Made by a program: the position numbers and the translations under genes
Shown here: piece by piece, positions 33,591-39,002 of the stretch
Position numbering within the stretch: position 1 is the stretch's first letter
How the letters are laid out: the number at the start of each line of letters is the position of its first letter
Notes under the pieces: generated by a model
The model's input: only the letters and a program-made list of their open reading frames with translations
Told to the model about the DNA's origin: nothing
The model's database searches: none
NCBI GenBank assembly: GCA_934747765.1
Contig: CAKVGZ010000005.1
Location: forward strand, 1-39,002
Source of the DNA: an uncultured Clostridia bacterium
GTDB taxonomy: Bacteria; Bacillota; Clostridia; Christensenellales; UBA1242
Reading direction: 5' to 3'
Length of the DNA stretch: 39,002 nt

Positions 33591-34982
33591 TCACATTAAA
33601 AGATCTCCATTTTCAGTTTCAATAACTTTCAAAATGTTTTCTTCTGCACCATTTTGAGCGTTATAGTAGAAGTAATATGTTTCTCCATTTTTTGTGCATT
33701 TGAATTCATAAGTCAAAACTTCACGATTAAATTCCAGTGGGCTAAGTGCCAGTGCACTTGAAAGAACTTTGAAGTTGGAGTCAATTTTTGCTTGTGCCGA
33801 AGATTTTGAATAGGTTGCTTTTGATAGGGAACGTGATGTGTGATTTGTGTAATATGGCGATGCTTCCCAACCAAGAACGTTTCCTGAAGCAAGGTCAACT
33901 TTCACTTTAATTAAATCTGGATATAGTATTATTCCATTTTCAACAGGTGCCAAATTCAAATAAATGTCTCCGCGTGCTTTTGCGCTCCAAACGCATTTCA
34001 TGTTTTGTATGCCAAGTTTTTCGGCAAAAGATTCCGCTATATTAATTGCATCAGTTTTGCTTATTGTTTCGTTCTTTGTGTCGGCAAAAGAACTTAATGT
34101 CAGCAATTTTCCACCTTTTTTTGTTATCTGTGCATAATATTCAATCCCATTTTCAAGACGGATTTTAAAATCGAATGTGCTAAATTTCCCGTTTGTTTCG
34201 CCAGCATATTTAATTTCTTTAACGTTGGATTTTTTGTTAACTTCTTTGGAAGTTGTTTCTTTTTGAACCTCGAAAATGTTTTTTGCAATTTCTTTGGCTG
34301 TTTCCTTGTCGATTTCATCATAATTCAATCCTTTAACAGGGGTGTTTGTAACTGAGTCGGAGAATGGACCATCGTATATCATGGTTGGGAATTCAACGTC
34401 AGTTGTGGTTTGAAATTTTGTTGTGAAAGCAGTGTAGTCGGCTTTTGTTTGTTTTGAATTGTCTATTATGCTGTATCCCTTTGAAAGGTCTGTTGACATT
34501 TGGCTCAAATGATACTTAATTTCAGACACTGTGTTGTGAAGTAATTTCAATGTTTGTCTGTCGGCAGTGGAAATTTTTCCGTCAGACTCCGAAAGAGTTT
34601 TTGTGAATCCACCAAGCTGATTCAGAAATTTTGATGTTTCAGGAATTCCGTTCATTGAAATTGGAAGAAATGAAATGTTGTTTTGTGCGTTGGTTGCTGT
34701 TTCTTCAATTTCTGACAACAATTTTTTGCTGTAATCATCGTCTGTTGAGTTTGTTAATTTCCCCAATTTTGTTTCTGTGTTGTTTATGTTGTCAACAAGG
34801 TCATAAAAAGAACGTTGATAGATGTTTTCAAGATTGACAGATGTTGTGTGATATCCGTTTTTGTTTATTGCATAAAGCACGCAAAACACGGTCATCATAA
34901 TTCCAAGCACAACAACAAACACAATCAGTGTTATGACTCCAGCTTTGCTCATGTTTGATTTTTCTTTGCTTAAATCTTTCAT
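33591..34982 (-). CDS. ypeB: Germination protein YpeB
   Basis: The 463-residue protein has one N-terminal membrane helix (about residues 13-35), a helical middle region, and C-terminal PepSY-type repeats (EYYAQITKKGGKLL near 280; NGETYYFYYNAQNGAEENIL near the end). In B. subtilis YpeB is needed for SleB to be stable in the spore, and each protein depends on the other. Length matches the ~450-residue family. The ATG follows an AAGGAGG site that overlaps the sleB stop codon, with 9 nt between the genes, so the two are co-translated. It ends at the bidirectional terminator at 33562-33589. Confidence 0.93.
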   Translation of the reverse strand: MKDLSKEKSNMSKAGVITLIVFVVVLGIMMTVFCVLYAINKNGYHTTSVNLENIYQRSFYDLVDNINNTETKLGKLTNSTDDDYSKKLLSEIEETATNAQNNISFLPISMNGIPETSKFLNQLGGFTKTLSESDGKISTADRQTLKLLHNTVSEIKYHLSQMSTDLSKGYSIIDNSKQTKADYTAFTTKFQTTTDVEFPTMIYDGPFSDSVTNTPVKGLNYDEIDKETAKEIAKNIFEVQKETTSKEVNKKSNVKEIKYAGETNGKFSTFDFKIRLENGIEYYAQITKKGGKLLTLSSFADTKNETISKTDAINIAESFAEKLGIQNMKCVWSAKARGDIYLNLAPVENGIILYPDLIKVKVDLASGNVLGWEASPYYTNHTSRSLSKATYSKSSAQAKIDSNFKVLSSALALSPLEFNREVLTYEFKCTKNGETYYFYYNAQNGAEENILKVIETENGDLLM

Positions 34983-34991
34983 ATACCCTCC

Positions 34992-35654
34992 TTAAACCGC
35001 AAACACGTGTTTGCCGATTGTGACAACGACTTTTCGAGAGAATATCCACTGACTGGTTGCAGTTGCTGGATTGTAATAGTAGATGGAACCATACGTTGGA
35101 TCCCAACCATTCAAAGCATCTTGCGCCGCTTGATATGCTGTTTCGTTTGGCTCATATCCAATTTGTCCGTCATAAACTGCAGTGAATGCCCATGGCTGAT
35201 AGACCACTCCATAAATTGTGTTTGGGAAATCTGGGTGTTTCACTCTGTTCAAGATAACTGCTGCAACAGCAACTTGCCCCACATAAGGCTCTCCGCGTGC
35301 CTCTGCATAAACGCATTTTGCCAAAAGATACAAATCGTTGTTAGATTGTTCGTTCAAGTTGATTCCAAGAAGACGGGCAGTTTCTGGACCAACAATGCCA
35401 TCTTGTGCAACACCGTAATTATACTGAAATTTTTTGATTGCTTGAGTTGTTTCCCAGTTAATAACTCCGTCAATTGCTCCGTTATAATAACCTAAGTCAG
35501 AAAGGCGTTGCTGAATCGCCTTGTTTTGTGCATATGTTGTTTCCGCTTCAACGTGCGAAATTTCGTTGTATGGAATCAAACTTATGCTCACAAACGAAAG
35601 TATGAAGAAACATACCAATATAGAAATAAATTTCCATTTTTTTGAAACTACCAT
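34992..35654 (-). CDS. sleB: Spore cortex-lytic enzyme SleB
   Basis: This 220-residue protein has an N-terminal signal or anchor helix (about residues 8-28), a peptidoglycan-binding_1 domain (QQRLSDLGYYNGAIDG, ~48-63, through ~95), and a C-terminal Hydrolase_2 catalytic domain. The latter includes CVYAEARGEPYVGQVAVAAV, whose glutamate after AEARG is the lytic transglycosylase acid. SleB digests muramic-lactam cortex during germination. The ATG at 35654 follows AAAGGAG; the frame opens six codons earlier at a TTG inside that site. It is first in the sleB-ypeB operon and lies directly downstream of spoIIR. Confidence 0.94.
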   Translation of the reverse strand: MVVSKKWKFISILVCFFILSFVSISLIPYNEISHVEAETTYAQNKAIQQRLSDLGYYNGAIDGVINWETTQAIKKFQYNYGVAQDGIVGPETARLLGINLNEQSNNDLYLLAKCVYAEARGEPYVGQVAVAAVILNRVKHPDFPNTIYGVVYQPWAFTAVYDGQIGYEPNETAYQAAQDALNGWDPTYGSIYYYNPATATSQWIFSRKVVVTIGKHVFAV

Positions 35655-35680
35655 AATTTCTCCTTTAAACAAATTTTAGA

Positions 35681-35709
35681 TAGTTTGTGCAAAAATGGAA
35701 TTTTATTCA
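35681..35709 (-). promoter_or_regulatory. Possible sigma-G-like promoter of sleB-ypeB
   Basis: On the minus strand TGAATA (35709-35704), a 16-bp spacer and CAAACTA (35687-35681). The -35 matches that of gerA exactly; the -10 differs at one base and the spacer is 2 bp shorter. sleB is sigma-G-dependent in B. subtilis. Readthrough from spoIIR is also possible, as no terminator separates them. Confidence 0.45.
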
Positions 35710-35711
35710 TA

Positions 35712-36248
35712 TTAAGAAAAGAAAGATTCAATTATTTCAACCAGTTTAGATTTGTAAACAACATCTTTTCCTGTTGCGTTGGATTTCAAGAAACACAGTG
35801 GAGGATAAACAACGCACCACCAGTTGTTTCCCTCTCCGGTTCCAAGGTCCAAGATTAATGCGTCATAAAAACCTTGTTCAAAAACAACTCCGTCATAACT
35901 TCTCGTTGGAAATTCTTCATTTGCAAGCCTTGCTTTTGCAGTGTAAGAAAAACCATTACGAAATAAAACTTCGTTTGCAACTGTTTCTATGTAAGAAAAA
36001 TTTTGTTCTATGGTGCTCTCTGCTTCGCTTTTTGTTTTGCAGTCAGAAAGAAAAGGAATCATCGCTTCAACAACTGCATCACGAACTTCATACTTAACTT
36101 TTTGGTCTATTTCAGAATTTGAATTTGCCCTGATGTGTATTCTTAAATATTCGGAGTTTGCTGAGCTGTTTTTGTGATTAATTATGCCAAAAACGGCAAT
36201 TCCGCAAAGAGCTAAAATAAGCGACAGTGTGATATACAATCTTTTCAT
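35712..36248 (-). CDS. spoIIR: Stage II sporulation protein R
   Basis: From the ATG at 36248 the product has 178 residues, with an N-terminal membrane or signal helix (MKRLYITLSLILALCGIAVFG), then the SpoIIR core: EYLRIHIRANSNSEIDQKVK, VRDAVVE, and GNNWWCVVYPPLCF near the C-terminus. SpoIIR is made in the forespore and secreted to activate the SpoIIGA protease, which matures pro-sigma-E in the mother cell. The frame also has an ATG at 36284, but it overlaps a sigma-F-like -35 box, so 36248 is preferred. No Shine-Dalgarno sequence lies before it. Confidence 0.93.
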   Translation of the reverse strand: MKRLYITLSLILALCGIAVFGIINHKNSSANSEYLRIHIRANSNSEIDQKVKYEVRDAVVEAMIPFLSDCKTKSEAESTIEQNFSYIETVANEVLFRNGFSYTAKARLANEEFPTRSYDGVVFEQGFYDALILDLGTGEGNNWWCVVYPPLCFLKSNATGKDVVYKSKLVEIIESFFS

Positions 36249-36253
36249 GACCA

Positions 36254-36282
36254 AATTGTTGCCCGAATAAATTATTTTAAAC
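36254..36282 (-). promoter_or_regulatory. Sigma-F-like promoter of spoIIR
   Basis: On the minus strand GTTTA (36282-36278) matches the sigma-F -35 pattern GYWTA, and GGCAACAATT (36263-36254) matches nine of ten positions of GGNRANAHTR, 14 bp apart. spoIIR is sigma-F-dependent in B. subtilis. The -10 ends 6 nt before the ATG at 36248. Confidence 0.6.
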
Positions 36283-36314
36283 ATTTGTTACATAATAAAT
36301 TTTGTAATTTGCTA

Positions 36315-36343
36315 TTGACAAATTTTAGTATCAATGATAAGAT
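36315..36343 (+). promoter_or_regulatory. Promoter of the coiled-coil repeat gene
   Basis: Perfect TTGACA (36315-36320), 17 bp, TAAGAT (36338-36343) with an extended -10 TGA. The predicted transcript starts about 25 nt before the GTG start codon. Confidence 0.8.
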
Positions 36344-36373
36344 ATAACATAAATAAAAAAATGGGGGAGAAAA

Positions 36374-38746
36374 GTGGAACCAACAAATCCAATAAACAAA
36401 AAGAACCCATCGTTTGAAATGAGGGTAAAGTATGAGAACAGCGGAATCATTTGCAATCAGCAATACAATTTTGCAGGTGAAGAAGGCAAAATTAAAGTTG
36501 GCGATTTTGAAATTACAGAAGAGGGCGGAAACTCTTTTCTCTCTTTTCCAATCAACAATAATGACGCTAGACTTGAAGAAGTGGCAAAATTAATAGCTCT
36601 TGACTCAGAAAAGCAAGGAGATATAGTTAAAATTCCACTTAAAAAAGTAACGATTACTACCAGTGGAAATGTTGCATTTAAGCTTAGCAGTGCTAAAGGC
36701 AGAGGTTCGTTAGCTACTAATTTTACAATCACCCCAAACAGTGTGAAGACGTCATCACAAGAAATTGTTGTTGTGCCTTCAGGCAAAGTTATGGATGTTA
36801 CTTTGCCAAGCAATTTTTTCCAACTTTTTCTAGGAAAAAGCAATGATAGGTTTAAAGTTGAAGGAGCCCTGCCTGTTGAATTTTTTACAACACTATTCGA
36901 AAATAAAAAATTTTTTGATAACGACAAGGTAATTTCTGCAACAACTATTATGGATGCAGATCGTAATCCAATTCCAATTGTAAAAATAGGAGATGATTCT
37001 TATCTTGCAGTTAACTCAAAAATGAGAAAGGTCGAATCTGTTTCGCGAATACCAGTCATAAGAAATGGCGTAAGAACTTTCGATATAAACTTTACTTTCA
37101 AAAATGGTAAAGAAAACGTAGCCAGAAGAGTTCAAGGTGTAAATTCGCGCAAACAAGATTTTAAAATTAGAGATTTTATGGGCATTAAAGATTGGTGGGA
37201 CGAAAAATACATAGACAAAAAACCATCTGTGGCAACCGAAAAACTCACAGAGAATATATTACAGAAAAAAACAGCAAGCAATATAAAACAGGTATCCGAA
37301 GAAGAACAAAATTTTAATGCCGTAACTCCTGATGAAGTAATTAATCCAGATAATGACAATAAAGATTTAGAAGAAGAAATTAACGGGTTGCCTTCTGGTG
37401 GCAATCCACTACCTCCTGATGTAACAGGAAACAATAAAAAGCCTGCAGAATCTGAACAGGCTAATGTTGACCCTGCACCAGAGGATGAGATCGACGAGCC
37501 AGCGAAAAATATAACTGGAGAAGACCAAAATCAAAATCCTAAAGATGAAGAAGAAAAACCAGTTTCAGACAAAGCATATGTATATCCTTCTAGGGGCAAA
37601 TACCTTGCAATGGGTATATTACTTGGGGCGTTTGCGCTTATTGGTTTGTTCGCAGGTCTTGCAGGACTTCTTTCAATGTGTGTGGCATTCGGTTCTTTGG
37701 CTGTTGGAATGGGAACAGTTATGGGTGCCGAGGTGACTGCCGATGCCGGTGCTGGAAGAATGGAAGTTAGCCTTGCCGGAAAAGGAAAACCTTCAAGAAT
37801 TAAATTCAAAGACCGAGAAGCACGTAAAGAAAAGTCAAAAGAGGCAGAACAAGCTAAAGAAAAAGCTAAAGAAAAGGCTGAGGAAGCAAAACAGGCAAAA
37901 AAGGGAGCCAAGGACAAGGCCGACGAAGCAAAACAAGCCATGAAAGGATTTGAGAAGAAGGTCAAAGAAGGTGACCAAGCAAAAAAAGAAGCTAAAGAAA
38001 AGGCTGAAGAAGCACAACAGGCTAAAGAAGAAGCTATCGGGAAGCATCGCGAAGCAGAACAAGCAAGAGAAGAAGCTAAGGAGAAGACCGCCGAAGCAAA
38101 ACAAGCTGTAAAAGAAGCTAGGGAGAAAATCGCCGAAGCAAAACAAGCTGAAGAAAAAGCTGAAAAAGAGAAAACTGCTGAAGCAAAAGCTGAGAAAGAG
38201 AAAAAGGCTGAAGAAGCACAACAGGCTAAAGAAGAAGCTGTCAGAAAGGTCGCCGAAGCAAAGCAAGCTAAAGAAGAAGTTGTCAGAAAGGTCGACGAAG
38301 CAAAACAAGCTGTAAAAGAAGCTAGGGAGAAGATCAACGAAGCAGAACATGCTGAAACAAAAGTTAATGAGAGAGCCCTCGAAGCAATGTATATTTACAG
38401 AGGATATGAGAAAAAGGCTGAAGAAGCAAAGCAGGCTAAAGAAGAAGCTGTCAGAAAGGCCGACGAAGCAAAACAAGCCAACAAGGAAGCTAGGAAGAAG
38501 GCCAAACAAGCTGAACAGAAAGAAGAAGCCGTACAAGTTGAAAAAGCCGTACAAGTTGAAGAAGTTGAAAGAAAGAATGAAAATCAACAAAGGATTGAAA
38601 ACGCGTTAGCAGCTGCGCTAGTATTACAAGGTTCGCTACAAGAACAAATAAATTGGGCTGAAGACAACAAAAAAACAATAGAAGAACAGAAGAGAAAAGA
38701 GGCTTCATCAAAAAATCTTGACGATGATGGGCGTGATGGTCAGTGA
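36374..38746 (+). CDS. Membrane protein with 14-residue tandem coiled-coil repeats (790 aa)
   Basis: I do not recognise this family. Translation probably starts at the GTG at 36374 behind GGGGGAG; no in-frame ATG with a site is near. Residues 1-~285 look like a globular, beta-rich domain without a signal peptide. Residues ~300-400 are acidic and proline/asparagine-rich. Residues ~411-455 are hydrophobic and glycine-rich, long enough for a membrane hairpin. After a basic linker, residues ~490-711 are fifteen 14-residue units (consensus E-A-K-Q-A-x-E-E-A-x-x-K-x-x), i.e. a long coiled coil. A polar tail ends DDDGRDGQ. With no signal peptide and an even number of helices, both large domains may be cytoplasmic; a scaffolding role is possible but unproven. 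Confidence 0.82.
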   Translation: MEPTNPINKKNPSFEMRVKYENSGIICNQQYNFAGEEGKIKVGDFEITEEGGNSFLSFPINNNDARLEEVAKLIALDSEKQGDIVKIPLKKVTITTSGNVAFKLSSAKGRGSLATNFTITPNSVKTSSQEIVVVPSGKVMDVTLPSNFFQLFLGKSNDRFKVEGALPVEFFTTLFENKKFFDNDKVISATTIMDADRNPIPIVKIGDDSYLAVNSKMRKVESVSRIPVIRNGVRTFDINFTFKNGKENVARRVQGVNSRKQDFKIRDFMGIKDWWDEKYIDKKPSVATEKLTENILQKKTASNIKQVSEEEQNFNAVTPDEVINPDNDNKDLEEEINGLPSGGNPLPPDVTGNNKKPAESEQANVDPAPEDEIDEPAKNITGEDQNQNPKDEEEKPVSDKAYVYPSRGKYLAMGILLGAFALIGLFAGLAGLLSMCVAFGSLAVGMGTVMGAEVTADAGAGRMEVSLAGKGKPSRIKFKDREARKEKSKEAEQAKEKAKEKAEEAKQAKKGAKDKADEAKQAMKGFEKKVKEGDQAKKEAKEKAEEAQQAKEEAIGKHREAEQAREEAKEKTAEAKQAVKEAREKIAEAKQAEEKAEKEKTAEAKAEKEKKAEEAQQAKEEAVRKVAEAKQAKEEVVRKVDEAKQAVKEAREKINEAEHAETKVNERALEAMYIYRGYEKKAEEAKQAKEEAVRKADEAKQANKEARKKAKQAEQKEEAVQVEKAVQVEEVERKNENQQRIENALAAALVLQGSLQEQINWAEDNKKTIEEQKRKEASSKNLDDDGRDGQ
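37841..38506 (+). repeat. Fifteen 42-bp units encoding two heptads each
   Basis: Units begin every 42 bp from 37841 to 38135 (eight units). A 36-bp insert (38177-38212) follows, then seven more units from 38213 to 38465. Each encodes a 14-residue segment starting E-A-(K/E/Q)-Q-A in most copies. Units at 38339 and 38381 are the most degenerate. Several units are near-identical at DNA level (for example those at 38093 and 38297), which suggests recent duplication or recombination and likely length variation between strains. Confidence 0.88.
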
Positions 38747-38771
38747 TTAGAAAATAAATAAAAAGATAAAG

Positions 38772-38798
38772 AAAGCAGTTGACAAAAACTGCTTTTTT
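38772..38798 (+). terminator. Terminator of the coiled-coil gene, containing the tRNA -35 box
   Basis: AAAGCAGTT (38772-38780) pairs with AACTGCTTT (38787-38795) around GACAAA, followed by Ts. TTGACA (38779-38784) spans the end of the 5' arm and the loop and is the -35 box of the tRNA promoter. Confidence 0.88.
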
Positions 38799-38807
38799 GT
38801 TTATACT
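38779..38807 (+). promoter_or_regulatory. Promoter of tRNA-Arg
   Basis: Perfect TTGACA (38779-38784), a 17-bp spacer and TATACT (38802-38807). It reads through the upstream gene's terminator sequence. Predicted start is about 38814, giving a ~57-nt tRNA leader. Confidence 0.85.
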
Positions 38808-38818
38808 GTAACAGTTGG

Positions 38819-38861
38819 TTTCAAATTGGACAATCACCTCCCTTTTCAGTTCAATTTGAAA
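38819..38861 (+). other. Long hairpin in the tRNA leader with anti-SD-like loop
   Basis: TTTCAAATTG (38819-38828) and CAATTTGAAA (38852-38861) form a perfect 10-bp stem with a 23-nt loop. The loop contains ATCACCTCCCTTTT, which differs from the 16S 3' tail at 184-196 by one extra C. It may be only a processing structure for the tRNA precursor. Confidence 0.55.
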
Positions 38862-38870
38862 TTGATGTGT

Positions 38871-38947
38871 GCGTTCTTAGCTCAGCTGGATAGAGCGTTG
38901 GTCTACGGAACCAAAGGTCGGGGGTTCGAATCCCTCAGGACGCACCA
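38871..38947 (+). tRNA. tRNA-Arg (anticodon ACG)
   Basis: A complete 77-nt cloverleaf. The acceptor GCGTTCT pairs with AGGACGC, the D stem is GCTC/GAGC, and the anticodon stem TTGGT/ACCAA encloses the loop CTACGGA with anticodon ACG. The T arm is GGGGG-TTCGAAT-CCCTC, and CCA is encoded. ACG is normally edited to ICG and reads CGU, CGC and CGA. Confidence 0.97.
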
Positions 38948-38956
38948 GGAAAAGAA

Positions 38957-38984
38957 ACGAGAGCAAAGAGCGCTTGTTTTTTTT
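38957..38984 (+). terminator. Probable terminator after tRNA-Arg
   Basis: ACGAGAGC (38957-38964) pairs with GCGCTTGT (38970-38977) with one A-G mismatch and one G-T pair, around AAAGA, followed by T8. The rest of the window shows nothing further. Confidence 0.6.
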
Positions 38985-39002
38985 ATTAGAGGAAGAAAAG
39001 TT

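Noticed and set aside
37841..38506. CRISPR array suggested by the regular 42-bp period
   Set aside because: The units are coding, directly adjacent, without unique spacers, and keep a protein heptad pattern. No CRISPR array was seen elsewhere.
37531..38590. Long minus-strand frames opposite the 14-mer repeats
   Set aside because: Their Phe/Leu/Ser-rich, low-complexity products are what the reverse complement of Lys/Glu/Ala repeat codons gives; no ribosome binding sites.
38490..38837. Minus-strand frame starting GTG at 38837 near GGGAGGTGATT
   Set aside because: The G-rich stretch looks like a ribosome binding site but overlaps the GTG itself, and the frame runs antisense through a promoter, terminator and the repeat gene.

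Overview
The window comes from a low-GC, endospore-forming member of the Bacillota. Evidence: AGGAGG-type ribosome binding sites, Firmicutes-style gene order (rpsF-ssb-rpsR and rpmG-secE-nusG-rplK-rplA), zinc-binding S18 and L33, and spore genes (a gerA/gerB/gerC germinant receptor, sleB-ypeB, spoIIR). The standard bacterial code is used, with TGA as a stop. Very large surface proteins and a TrbL/VirB6-like membrane protein suggest an uncultured gut Clostridia lineage, but that placement is inference.

Layout. 1-197: 3' end of a 16S rRNA with no 23S behind it, only a spacer and a terminator. 592-1116: a GNAT acetyltransferase. 1247-2229: rpsF-ssb-rpsR. 2365-15405: one 13-kb gene for a 4346-residue membrane-anchored surface protein (Ig-like stalk, eight InlB-B-like repeats, BspA-type leucine-rich repeats, C-terminal LamG-like domain). 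15609-18117: rpmG-secE-nusG-rplK-rplA, without rplJ-rplL. 18169-20926: a VanW-family protein, a small helical protein and a divergent ferritin-like protein. 20999-23593 (minus): an orphan TrbL/VirB6-like protein. 23837-29620: a duplicated-zinc-ribbon acidic protein, secA, an MBL-fold hydrolase and glmS. 29650-36248: a sporulation/germination islet, gerABC on plus facing spoIIR, sleB and ypeB on minus. 36374-38746: a 790-residue protein with a membrane hairpin and fifteen 14-residue coiled-coil units. 38871-38947: tRNA-Arg(ACG) with encoded CCA.

How the parts relate. Most genes are housekeeping: translation, Sec export and cell-wall precursor supply. SecE and SecA would serve export of the giant protein, the VanW protein and the spore envelope proteins. 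The spore genes carry promoter-like sequences matching forespore sigma factors: TGAATA/CATACTA before gerA and GTTTA/GGCAACAATT before spoIIR.

The most striking theme is compaction of signals. Terminators overlap the next gene's promoter or ribosome binding site at rpsF, the VanW gene, gerA and tRNA-Arg. Three genes (MBL, gerA, spoIIR) have no ribosome binding site and a -10 element ending 6-7 nt before the start codon, the geometry of leaderless mRNAs. The less familiar proteins are the giant surface protein, the orphan TrbL-like protein, the zinc-ribbon protein and the 14-mer repeat protein. Nothing proves that they form one system.
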